DNA from: Sphingobacterium haloxyli
GTDB lineage: Bacteria > Bacteroidota > Bacteroidia > Sphingobacteriales > Sphingobacteriaceae
Assembly (NCBI RefSeq): GCF_002980525.1
Contig: NZ_PVBQ01000001.1
Coordinates: 248,001 to 312,000, forward strand
Length of the DNA: 64,000 nt
Direction: 5' to 3'
Positions 25,584 to 34,144 of the stretch are shown here, piece after piece. The translations under genes and the position numbers were made by a program. The stretch's first letter is position 1, and each line of letters starts with the position of its first letter. The notes beneath the pieces are model-generated. The model had not been told where the DNA came from and did no database searches. It saw only the letters and a list, made by a program, of their open reading frames with translations.

Positions 25584-26858
25584 CTATAATCCCGTCGCTA
25601 CAGTATTGCTACCGCGTTCTTCGATCAGCTTATTCCGAATATCCAATTCATGGAATAACGCAACCGGATTTATGGCTGCCCCCTGACGTAAACGTGCTTC
25701 AGCCACCAATGGACGTACATCGGTACGGAAGGCGTCTTGCAGAATTTCCTGCGCACGTACGATGTTGTTTTGTTGTTGGGCCTCTTTCAACGCTTTACGA
25801 TCTACCAACAACGCTTGTGCGTACGCGATTTTAATGGCTTCTACAGACTGCAGCAAGTCAACCAATGGATCTTTTAAGTTGTGTGAGGCATCTATCATCC
25901 AACCCAAACCGGTAGCGTGATCGATTCCACGAGCATCCATTCCCTCCACTAGTTCGCTGAAAATCAAGAACAATTGGTAAGGTTTGATGCTACCCGCAGT
26001 CAAGTCATCATCGGCATATTTACTGTCATTAAAATGGAATCCACCCAGCTTGCCCTCCATCAACAACAAGGAAACAATTTGTTCAATGTTCGCATTGGGT
26101 AAGTGGTGTCCTAGATCCACAAGCGTATAAGCCTTGTTACCCAATTTATTAGCTAACAATAGTGATTGTCCCCAGTCTGCGATAGTCGTTGAATAAAAAT
26201 GCGGTTCGAAAGCTTTGTATTCAACAAACATCTTCCAATCGTCCGGCAGGTGCTTATAAATCTCTTTTAAACTTTCCAATGTGTTTTGGAAAGCTTCCCG
26301 AAAATTAAGCTGTCCTGGGAATGACGAACCGTCTGCTAACCAGACGGTCAATGCTTTCGACCCTAAAGCTATACCATGTTTAATGACCTCGATATTGTGG
26401 TCGACAGCTTGCTTACGCACCTTCGGATCCACGTGGTGCAGGGAACCAAATTTATAGCTATATGCTTGCTCCGGCTGGTCTTGAAACGTATTGGAATTGA
26501 CTGCATCAAAACCTAAGCCATAAGAGGCAGCAAGTGTCTTAATCTGTTCTGCATCCTGGGGGATATCCCAAGGAATATGAAGGGAAATAGCGCCGCTGGA
26601 ACGGTTCAATGCGTGCAACAAACCAACGTCCTCGATCTTTTGCTCTAACGTACCCGGTTCGCCTTTGCCCGAAAAACGACCAAAGCGCGTCCCCCCTGTC
26701 CCTAATGCCCAACTTGGGATAGCAATCTGGAACTGTTGTAGTTTATCCATTAGCTCTTCGACATTCGCTATGTTTTCTGCGGTATAGGAGAAAGCACGTT
26801 GGTGCTTCTCCACGAGTTGCCGATTATGTTGTTCTATCGTCTGATTATCTAGTTTCAT
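25584..26858 (-). CDS. rhaI: L-rhamnose isomerase, Pseudomonas type (424 aa)
   Basis: Converts L-rhamnose to L-rhamnulose. The sequence matches the RhaI branch of TIM-barrel isomerases: IAIPSWALGTGGTRFGRF at about 44-62, SLHIPWDIP, WLADGSSFPGQ, FVEYKAFEPHFYSTTIADWG with metal-binding Glu, LVDLGHHLPNANIEQ and GGFHFNDSKYADDDLTAGS with metal-binding His and Asp. Length is normal. The E. coli RhaA type is a different subfamily, so I use rhaI. It lies 26 bp downstream of the aldolase/dehydrogenase gene and 84 bp upstream of rhaB. Confidence 0.94.
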   Translation of the reverse strand: MKLDNQTIEQHNRQLVEKHQRAFSYTAENIANVEELMDKLQQFQIAIPSWALGTGGTRFGRFSGKGEPGTLEQKIEDVGLLHALNRSSGAISLHIPWDIPQDAEQIKTLAASYGLGFDAVNSNTFQDQPEQAYSYKFGSLHHVDPKVRKQAVDHNIEVIKHGIALGSKALTVWLADGSSFPGQLNFREAFQNTLESLKEIYKHLPDDWKMFVEYKAFEPHFYSTTIADWGQSLLLANKLGNKAYTLVDLGHHLPNANIEQIVSLLLMEGKLGGFHFNDSKYADDDLTAGSIKPYQLFLIFSELVEGMDARGIDHATGLGWMIDASHNLKDPLVDLLQSVEAIKIAYAQALLVDRKALKEAQQQNNIVRAQEILQDAFRTDVRPLVAEARLRQGAAINPVALFHELDIRNKLIEERGSNTVATGL

Positions 26859-26884
26859 CGCTGTCTATAAAGTTAATCAAAAAT

Positions 26885-28993
26885 TTACCGTACAAATGCC
26901 ATTGCAACACCGCCATCGACGTTGAGCACATTACCTGTCGATTTGTTCAGGTTACCACCAACAAAAGCGAAGCAAGCGTTGGCAATGTCATCTGGCAAAA
27001 TAATTTCGTTTAGTAAGGTACGTTTTGCGTAATAAGCTGGTAACTCCTCGACGGTAACACCGTATGCTTTGGCACGGCCTTCTGCCCATCCGCCTGCCCA
27101 AATGTTGCTATCAGAGATAACCGCGTCTGGATTCACTACATTCACGCGAATCTTCTCCGCTCCTAATTCAGCTGCATTCAATCGGCTAAGATGAAGCTGA
27201 GCAGCTTTCGCGCTACCGTAACCGGCGTTATTCGGCCCACTTACCAGCGCATTCTTACTTACAATATTGATAATATCGCCACCGATACTTTGTGCTTTTA
27301 AAACCTTAGTAGTCCCTTGCGTTACTAAGAACTGGCCTTTTACCAATACGTCGTACAGTAGGTCCCAGTCTTTTTGTGTATGGTCTTCGATCGATTTAGA
27401 AATAGACAAGCCTGCATTATTCACGACAATGTCCACGCCACCGAAAGCTAACGCAGCTTCTTTTAATGCTTCCTCTATTTGCTCCTGATTGGTAACATCT
27501 AGTACTGCTGTCGCCACTGCATCTTTCCCAAATAAATCGATGAACTCTTGCTTCGCCCCTTCGAGACGTTCCGCGTTCAAATCGTTCAATAATACGACAG
27601 CGCCTTCATTTGCGAATCTCTTAGCAATCGCTTTACCGATTCCACCTGCGCTTCCCGTAACCAACGCGATCTTGCCAGATAGCGCCTTCGGTTTGGGCAT
27701 ACGTTGTAATTTAGCCTCCTCTAATAACCAGTATTCAATATTGAAAGCTTCTTGACGAGGCAAAGAAGTGTACTCACTGGCAGCCTCTGATCCCTTCATC
27801 ACATTGATCGCGTTGATGTAAAATTCCGCCGCTACCCGTGCGGTTTGCTTGTCTTTCGCAAAGGCAAACATCCCCACGCCAGGGTACAGGATGATTACTG
27901 GATTTCTATCGCGAATAGCCGGGCTATTATCGTGTTTACAGGTCTCATAGTATTCGGTATACATAGCTCTGTAGTCTTCAAACAACGGCTCTAGTTGTGC
28001 TTTTACAGCTTCTACGTCACTCAAATCAGCTTCCTTATCCAAGTTTAGGATAAGCGGTTGAATCTTGGTCCGTAAGAAGTGGTCTGGACAACTCGTGCCC
28101 AGCGGAGCCAAACGCTCCAAATCGTTGGAATTAATATATTCCAACACTTTATCATCATCGGTAAAATGGCCGATCATATGGCGTTCGCTGGAGCAGAATC
28201 CCCTTAACACAGGCGCTAGCTGCGCTGCTTTTTCCCTACGCGCGTCTGCTGATAAGCTCTCTATCTTTTGTCCGCCAAATACGGGTCTATTTTTACCATA
28301 GTTCTGCGCTAAGTATTCCGCACAGGTTTCGATAACATCCAATGAATTGACATAACTCTCATAAGCCGTATCACCCCAGGTAAACAGTCCATGCGAACCT
28401 AACATGATGCCTCGAATACCTGGATTTTCGTCCAGACAAGCTCGCAATTGCAACCCTAGGTCAAAACCAGGTTTCTGCCACTCTACCCAGCCAATTGTGC
28501 CGTTGAAAAGTTCCTGTGTAATTTGTTTACCATCTTTTGCCGCGGCAATAGCAATGGCAGCATCAGGATGCAAATGGTCGATATGTTTAAATGGAAGAAA
28601 ACCATGCAATGGCGTATCAATAGATGGCGCTTTAGAACTTAGGTCAAAGATACAATGGTTAAACAATTCCACCATCTCGTCCTCGTGTTCAATACCACGG
28701 TAAACATTTTCCAAGTTACGCAAGCGCTCCACATACAGCGCTGCCAATCCGGATTTCTTTAGTGTGCCAATATCTCCACCCGAGCCTTTGATCCACATCA
28801 CTTCCACCTCTTCTCCGGTCAGTGGGTCCTTATCAATTGTTTTACACGATGTATTACCACCGCCATAATTTGTAATTCGCAAATCTGACCCCAGTAAATT
28901 GGAGCGATATAACAACAAAGCAACTTCATCACCTTCTAGCGATTTTGCTTTTTGTTCATCCCATAGATAGTTTACATGTTTGTATTCTTTCAC
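26885..28993 (-). CDS. Bifunctional rhamnulose-1-phosphate aldolase / lactaldehyde dehydrogenase-type SDR fusion (702 aa)
   Basis: Two enzymes in one chain. Residues about 1-430 are a class II aldolase, with NYGGGNTSCK, DTPLHGFLPFKHIDHLHPDA (metal-type His about 130, 140 and 142) and GSHGLFTWGD (His about 201). It splits rhamnulose 1-phosphate into dihydroxyacetone phosphate and L-lactaldehyde. Residues about 438-702 are a short-chain dehydrogenase with a GSAGGIG nucleotide-binding loop (about 447-453), NNAG and YGSAK (Tyr about 592, Lys about 596), predicted to oxidise lactaldehyde to lactate. This fusion is the known RhaEW-type protein that replaces RhaD in many bacteria. No signal peptide. 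Second gene of the operon. Confidence 0.93.
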   Translation of the reverse strand: MKEYKHVNYLWDEQKAKSLEGDEVALLLYRSNLLGSDLRITNYGGGNTSCKTIDKDPLTGEEVEVMWIKGSGGDIGTLKKSGLAALYVERLRNLENVYRGIEHEDEMVELFNHCIFDLSSKAPSIDTPLHGFLPFKHIDHLHPDAAIAIAAAKDGKQITQELFNGTIGWVEWQKPGFDLGLQLRACLDENPGIRGIMLGSHGLFTWGDTAYESYVNSLDVIETCAEYLAQNYGKNRPVFGGQKIESLSADARREKAAQLAPVLRGFCSSERHMIGHFTDDDKVLEYINSNDLERLAPLGTSCPDHFLRTKIQPLILNLDKEADLSDVEAVKAQLEPLFEDYRAMYTEYYETCKHDNSPAIRDRNPVIILYPGVGMFAFAKDKQTARVAAEFYINAINVMKGSEAASEYTSLPRQEAFNIEYWLLEEAKLQRMPKPKALSGKIALVTGSAGGIGKAIAKRFANEGAVVLLNDLNAERLEGAKQEFIDLFGKDAVATAVLDVTNQEQIEEALKEAALAFGGVDIVVNNAGLSISKSIEDHTQKDWDLLYDVLVKGQFLVTQGTTKVLKAQSIGGDIINIVSKNALVSGPNNAGYGSAKAAQLHLSRLNAAELGAEKIRVNVVNPDAVISDSNIWAGGWAEGRAKAYGVTVEELPAYYAKRTLLNEIILPDDIANACFAFVGGNLNKSTGNVLNVDGGVAMAFVR

Positions 28994-29020
28994 GGCTGTA
29001 TAAGTTTTGATGTTATTTTA

Positions 29021-30094
29021 TTATTCTAATGTTTTTGCTAATCCGACAATACAAATGGACAAAATAATCGTCGCAATACCCGCTATGATAGAGGTATAGG
29101 TGGATTTATTCACGCCTTTCCATTCTTTTAAGATAACTCCCCAAGCATTGGCAATCAAGATGATAAAGGCCATATGGAGAATCCATGAGCTCGCTCCATT
29201 TCCGAGACGGCTTTCGCCCATCCCGTAGAAGAAAAATTGCAAATACCAAGTTGTTCCGGCTAAAGCACATAGCAAAAGGTTCTTGCGCAGTGGAGCGGTT
29301 TTCTTCGTATAATCTGAAAACGTTTTGTTCTTGGTCAATAAGTAGAGACACCAGATGACGTTGGTCGTGAAACCTCCCCACAGAATGACGACATAGCTCA
29401 CGTTATTTTGGTACAGAAATTCTCCCTGATTCGGGTTCGCGGCCTTCCAAATCTGATTCGCTACATCCGCCATCGGTTTCCCGGCTTCGATACCAAAGTT
29501 AAAACAGGCACTTAATACACCCGAAACGATGGCCACAACAATACCTATCCCAAAATTATAACCTGATTTTGCTTCAGCAGAGAGGGTGGCTAAACTTCTT
29601 TCCTTTAGAAAACCTGCTCTGCCGCAGAGATATATCCCAACAATACAGACTGCAAGGCCGACCATTACGCAAATCCCTGCATTTGTTGTAAAGAAATAAT
29701 CAATACCGTGTTTGCCGGGTGATTGATTAAAAAAATAATAAATAGCAGGCATTAACGAACCGAATACCATACTCAAGCCCAACATGACGCTGCTTCCTAA
29801 TGAAACGCCGAGATAGCGAACACCGAGTCCATAGGTCAAACCGCCAATTCCCCAAAGCAAACCAAATAAATAGGTGTAACTAAGCGTCGAAGTTCCGGCC
29901 TCGCGGATAATATCACCAAAATTAGGAATGGTGAGCCAAGCTGCTATCGGCGGCACGATAATCCAGGAAAAGAGTCCTCCTAAGATCCACATCGACTCCC
30001 ATGACCAATCTTTTACTTTTTTATAGGGAACATAGAAACTTCCCGATGCAAAACCACCGATAAAGTGAAACAAAACCCCTGCTAATGCATTCAT
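29021..30094 (-). CDS. rhaT: L-rhamnose/proton symporter
   Basis: Inner-membrane protein of 357 residues with about ten hydrophobic helices. The opening FHFIGGFASGSFYVPYKKVKDWSWESMW and GIGGLTYGLGVRYLGVSLGSS are typical of RhaT in the drug/metabolite transporter superfamily. It imports free L-rhamnose from the periplasm, where GH78 and GH106 would release it. First gene of the catabolic operon, 27 bp before the aldolase/dehydrogenase gene. Its promoter region has a strong regulatory pattern (30138-30184) that overlaps the 3' end of the upstream DUF5703 gene. Confidence 0.93.
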   Translation of the reverse strand: MNALAGVLFHFIGGFASGSFYVPYKKVKDWSWESMWILGGLFSWIIVPPIAAWLTIPNFGDIIREAGTSTLSYTYLFGLLWGIGGLTYGLGVRYLGVSLGSSVMLGLSMVFGSLMPAIYYFFNQSPGKHGIDYFFTTNAGICVMVGLAVCIVGIYLCGRAGFLKERSLATLSAEAKSGYNFGIGIVVAIVSGVLSACFNFGIEAGKPMADVANQIWKAANPNQGEFLYQNNVSYVVILWGGFTTNVIWCLYLLTKNKTFSDYTKKTAPLRKNLLLCALAGTTWYLQFFFYGMGESRLGNGASSWILHMAFIILIANAWGVILKEWKGVNKSTYTSIIAGIATIILSICIVGLAKTLE

Positions 30095-30137
30095 AAATTA
30101 TGTGTTATAATAATATAGATCTTTCCTAACAACGCCC

Positions 30138-30184
30138 TAAGGTAAAGGGAATATAATAGAAAACTGTTATGTCCTGTCATGTCC
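30138..30184 (-). promoter_or_regulatory. Operator and promoter candidate of the rhamnose catabolic operon
   Basis: On the coding strand GGACATGACA is followed directly by GGACATAACA, a 10-bp tandem repeat containing CAGGACATAACAG. ACATAACAGTTTT is then followed after 13 bp by TTTACCTTA, exactly as upstream of the left-edge susC. The left end overlaps the stop codon of the DUF5703 gene. Confidence 0.55.
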
Positions 30185-32513
30185 CGCTATCCAACACATT
30201 AACGACATCTGCGGTCCGTTCTTTCGGAAACACCTGTAAATCGACCAACTTTCCGTTTCGCAATTTACCTTCTATCGTTGTTTGCTGAGGGGCGTGGAGT
30301 TTGAAATCGACGTCCCATTCACTCGGCCACGCAGGAAAAAGATAAAGTTTGTCGTCAACGACTTGCAACAGCATTTCTTGCAGACCGATCATACCCGAGC
30401 CTCCCCAATTGTGGTCTGGAACCCAGTCGAAACCTGGGCCCCAAAAAGTGGGAAAACGTCGGTCAGCATTTCTTAATTTAAGTGTTGTATATTTTTTAGC
30501 TTCTTCGGTTAAACCTAGACGCGCAGCGAAGATATTATCTTGCTTCCAGCCAACATGGCTTCTGAACTTTAAAACATCGGGATCATGATGAAACGTATTT
30601 AACGCCAAGTCTATATCAGGTCTGCCCACGCCATAAATTCCCCATGGATATACGCCATACAGTTGCGGCGCTTCGGTATTGTTGATCCGAGACCATATTT
30701 CTGCCGGGGCTAGCATCCTTTTTCCATTCAGCTCCCGCGTGGGCAGCGGTGGGATTTTTTCTTGAAATTCTTCTAGATAGGTCCGTAAGGAGTCATTCAC
30801 TTCGGCAGAAGAAAGTGCCAACATACGGCGCGTGACTTCTTGCAGCGCAGCCACCGTAGTGGAGGCGTTATATGCCATTTTATAGGTTTCCGCAGAAGAT
30901 CCGGGATAAAAAATCAAATGTCCGTTCTGATCCAATATTTTACTTCCAAGTTGCTTTGCGCGGTATTGATAATGTTCGTCAAAGAAACGCAGGCAGCTCT
31001 CTATAAAGGGAATATAGGGTCGAATATCGGCATCACTATAATTTGCTGTTTCCAGCATCATCATACAAAACTCCAATACCGTATCCCATTGGTGTTCCAG
31101 CCAAGCGTTGTACTGTAATCCTTTGTCGTGGCTTTCCGGTCGTTTCCAATTATATTCTGCTGGATTAGGCAACCCGAAATTTTCGATCTGTTCGGTGAAA
31201 CTTGCTCCTGCGTGCCCCCAGTATACTTTAGAGCGCCATTCCGCATTGCCTTGTATCCGTTGGTAAAACTTAAATTGGGCGGGTAGCATATCGAAATCGC
31301 CACTTTTTAACATCGGCCAATATACCAAACGTTGGTTCTGTGCTGTGTGTGTTCCTCCGCCCCAATTGCGAAAGTCGGGCGTGAAATTCATGGTGCTGTC
31401 AATGGACGATGGATCGTATGTGAACAATCCGCCGTTAAACTTCGTCGGATATTCACCATAAGCGTTCGCCGCCAGCATAAAACGGAACAGCTGATAATTA
31501 CGTCCCACCTGCCAGCTTTCATCGCGTTCATTAGGGTTAGCCGGCTGTACGCGAATGTAGCTTCTTTCCCAAAAAGCACGCCACCAATCCAGATTTCGCT
31601 TTTTGATACGTGCTTTGGATTCGCTAGTTTTAGACAAGGTCTCCACCTGTTGATGCCATTCGCCTAACGAAACCGGTCCAGCCACATGCAGGGATATTTG
31701 TAAAGCATGTCTGGCAGCAGATTTATCGCTTTTCAATACCCAAGCTTTGTGATCGGTATCCATATAGGTACCCGAACGCTGCTCGAGAAAACGAAAACCG
31801 TTACCTTGCATCACCCCACCAGATATCAGACCCAAGAGTGGGTTGTAAAGGGAGTCTTTGACGCCTTCCATACCCTGCTGTCCCACGACGATATCAAACA
31901 CCGTTTTACCGGTATTTTGGTGAAAAAAGAAAATTTGTTGACCCACCCCCCGAACACTATCAGGCTTTGTCACAACTTCATGCGGTGGCGCCCATTTCCA
32001 GGAGTTGGCGTTATTTTCCCGCTTCTTAGGATAACGCTCTTTATATCGCCAATTTTCGTACGACGCTTCGACTTCAATTTTTTTATTTGCTTGGACGTCC
32101 ACATATATATTCGGACGCTCTACATCTACCCACAAGGATACGTCCGCCCTTACGCCATTGTTTTCTCCCGAAATAACCACCTGTCCCTTGTCAACCTGCA
32201 GTTGCTGCTGGAACACGGTACCTTCAAACGGGTTAGGATAAAGTTTCAGTCGTACCCGACCGAGCTTCAATAATGTGTTGTTTTCATCAAAAGCCCCCGA
32301 TTTGCCTAAATAAAAAAGAATATCACCCTTTTCTACCCATACATTCAGACCGATATCCCCTCCACCTAATGGCATGGACTCGCCCGAATGGTTACTCTGT
32401 TTATCCCAGGTGATATAATAATCTTTCCAATCAAACTGCTGTGCATGGAGCTTATTGCCAAGCTGCACATAGCCGATCAATAATACGATAGCAGTATAGG
32501 TTAATCTATTCAT
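30177..32513 (-). CDS. DUF5703 / GH95-like glycosidase candidate (778 aa)
   Basis: Secreted (MNRLTYTAIVLLIGYVQLGN, cleavage near LHAQ). The N-terminal beta-domain contains WDKQSNHSGESMPLGGGDIG and LNVWVEKGDILFYLGKSGAF, which I recognise as the DUF5703 type. The middle is an alpha-helical toroid (about 330-690), with PDFRNWGGGTHTAQNQRLVY and GFDWVPDHNWGGSGMIGLQE resembling GH95 alpha-fucosidase-like proteins. A small beta-domain follows (LYLFPAWPSEWDVDFKL). The substrate is not known; alpha-L-fucoside or alpha-L-galactoside side chains are guesses from the GH95 relation. It stands alone between a 198-bp gap and rhaT. Confidence 0.7.
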   Translation of the reverse strand: MNRLTYTAIVLLIGYVQLGNKLHAQQFDWKDYYITWDKQSNHSGESMPLGGGDIGLNVWVEKGDILFYLGKSGAFDENNTLLKLGRVRLKLYPNPFEGTVFQQQLQVDKGQVVISGENNGVRADVSLWVDVERPNIYVDVQANKKIEVEASYENWRYKERYPKKRENNANSWKWAPPHEVVTKPDSVRGVGQQIFFFHQNTGKTVFDIVVGQQGMEGVKDSLYNPLLGLISGGVMQGNGFRFLEQRSGTYMDTDHKAWVLKSDKSAARHALQISLHVAGPVSLGEWHQQVETLSKTSESKARIKKRNLDWWRAFWERSYIRVQPANPNERDESWQVGRNYQLFRFMLAANAYGEYPTKFNGGLFTYDPSSIDSTMNFTPDFRNWGGGTHTAQNQRLVYWPMLKSGDFDMLPAQFKFYQRIQGNAEWRSKVYWGHAGASFTEQIENFGLPNPAEYNWKRPESHDKGLQYNAWLEHQWDTVLEFCMMMLETANYSDADIRPYIPFIESCLRFFDEHYQYRAKQLGSKILDQNGHLIFYPGSSAETYKMAYNASTTVAALQEVTRRMLALSSAEVNDSLRTYLEEFQEKIPPLPTRELNGKRMLAPAEIWSRINNTEAPQLYGVYPWGIYGVGRPDIDLALNTFHHDPDVLKFRSHVGWKQDNIFAARLGLTEEAKKYTTLKLRNADRRFPTFWGPGFDWVPDHNWGGSGMIGLQEMLLQVVDDKLYLFPAWPSEWDVDFKLHAPQQTTIEGKLRNGKLVDLQVFPKERTADVVNVLDSGT

Positions 32514-32674
32514 CCTTATTTCATTTTTCGTGTCTGTTCACGCTATTTGCCAAACATTACGAATTGTACTTCCCCTAATTAACACCTCATGTCGCCTTGG
32601 GAACTTTGCAACTACACAAATTTGCCTTCGCAAGAACCCATGATGCAAAGATTCCCTAACGACGAGCTTTTTCT

Positions 32675-32697
32675 CCCTTTTTTGCGGAAAAAAAGGG
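32675..32697. repeat. Palindromic repeat with GCGG loop (copy 2)
   Basis: CCC plus six T pairs with seven A plus GGG around GCGG. Its reverse complement resembles the palindrome at 18417-18445. It fills part of the 198-bp gap between the acetylesterase and DUF5703 genes; I see no convincing terminator or promoter box in the rest of that gap. Confidence 0.5.
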
Positions 32698-32711
32698 AAA
32701 AGAAAACCGTA

Positions 32712-34130
32712 TTACCAATCATCCGTCCGGAATGAGCTTACCGGAAGTCCATTGACACCAAACAAATCTCCCTTCACAAAATCCTTAAAGGCGTAACGCA
32801 CAGCAACAGGTTTGGAAACATGCGGCGAGGAAACAACGACGGTCTTACCTTTCACGATTGCATTTGCAGGACGGAAGACTTTGTCTTCTCCGGCAATCTC
32901 AAAGGTGTGTATTTCTTTCCCGAATGAGGTCAGCCCCAGAGGCACATCGTTAAATTCTACCACGACGTTACTACCCTGTACCTCCATACGTTCATAGACC
33001 GGGCTTTTATGATTCAATCCTTTTATACCATAGGTATCGCCTAAAGCTAATAAAGCCAACCGGTCGGCTCCCTCTCTTTTTCTCGCCGGATGTATACAAT
33101 CGACCTCTCCCAAATCCATTGTTACCGCCATGCCCGAATACGGTATTTTAGCTAGGGATTTCCGCTGGGCATCCCTTATAAAAGCAGAATTGTACTTTCC
33201 ACCGACATAGTATGGCGGTAGGGAAGCATAGTTAAAGGGTGCGATTTGTGTATAATAAAAAGACAACGTATCATTTTGCCACAACTCTCGGTACTTCGCT
33301 ACCATAAGGGGGAATAAAGTTTCATACTGATCAGGCCTTTCGTAGTTTGATTCGCCCTGATACCAGATGATCCCCTTTATACCATAACCAACTATGGGGT
33401 TGATCATACCATTGTACAACATTGTCGGTTGTCTATTTTTATCTTTAAGGCCCTCCTCTTGCTGCGGAATCTTAACATCCTTCATATCTTCCAGCCATAC
33501 CGCATCCATCCAAGCCTCTATATTGGAACCTCCATAACTGCTATGGATAAGCCCGACGGGCACCTTTAATATTTTCCGTAGTCGTCGCCCAAAGAAATAT
33601 GCTGTTGCACTGAAATTAGCAACATTTTCTGGACTGGCCTCCTTCCATGCCGAAGGTTTACTATCCTCCGCTGGCTGAAGCAAAGGATTCCGCGGCACCG
33701 TGTATAAGCGCAGCTGTTCATCCTGTGATTCGAGAATAGCAGCTGTACTACCCATAATCGGCTGCGACGGATAACCTTTCATTGGCATCTCCATATTGGA
33801 TTGCCCTGAACACAACCAGACCTCGCCAATCAATACGTTGTTTAGCACTACCGTATTCTCTTCAGAAATTGTAATATTATAGGGACCACCCGCTGCGGGT
33901 GTTTGGATAAACAAACGCCAAGCCCCTTTTGCATTAGCCTTTACCTCATATTCCTTCTTATCCCAAGAAGTTTCTACCCGTACAGCGGCGCCATTTCTAG
34001 CCCAGCCCCAAATCGGTACGCTCTTTTGCTGCTGCAGTACCATTCCATCGGTAAAAATAGCGGAAAGGCGAATCTCTGCTCGCAAGCTAAGTGAGGTGGA
34101 TAATAGTAAAAAGACAATTAAATACTTCAT
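32712..34130 (-). CDS. Sialate O-acetylesterase-like SGNH carbohydrate esterase (472 aa)
   Basis: The ATG at 34130 is chosen because it gives a clean signal peptide (MKYLIVFLLLSTSLSLRAE) and is preceded by GGAAAG; a longer frame would need a TTG at 34142. VWLCSGQSNMEMPMKGYP contains the nucleophile Ser of the sialate-esterase group. PVGLIHSSYGGSNIEAWMD, IIWYQGESNYERPDQYE and the His-containing DLGEVDCIHPARKREGADRL complete the pattern. Family names refer to sialic acid, but in plant-polysaccharide loci such proteins remove acetyl groups from side-chain sugars. It starts 14 bp after the GH127 stop and is the last gene of that operon. Confidence 0.85.
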   Translation of the reverse strand: MKYLIVFLLLSTSLSLRAEIRLSAIFTDGMVLQQQKSVPIWGWARNGAAVRVETSWDKKEYEVKANAKGAWRLFIQTPAAGGPYNITISEENTVVLNNVLIGEVWLCSGQSNMEMPMKGYPSQPIMGSTAAILESQDEQLRLYTVPRNPLLQPAEDSKPSAWKEASPENVANFSATAYFFGRRLRKILKVPVGLIHSSYGGSNIEAWMDAVWLEDMKDVKIPQQEEGLKDKNRQPTMLYNGMINPIVGYGIKGIIWYQGESNYERPDQYETLFPLMVAKYRELWQNDTLSFYYTQIAPFNYASLPPYYVGGKYNSAFIRDAQRKSLAKIPYSGMAVTMDLGEVDCIHPARKREGADRLALLALGDTYGIKGLNHKSPVYERMEVQGSNVVVEFNDVPLGLTSFGKEIHTFEIAGEDKVFRPANAIVKGKTVVVSSPHVSKPVAVRYAFKDFVKGDLFGVNGLPVSSFRTDDW

Positions 34131-34144
34131 TATTCTTTCCAATA

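Noticed and set aside
31707..32273. Plus-strand open frame of 188 codons opposite the DUF5703 gene
   Set aside because: It is a shadow of the minus-strand coding sequence with no recognisable features.
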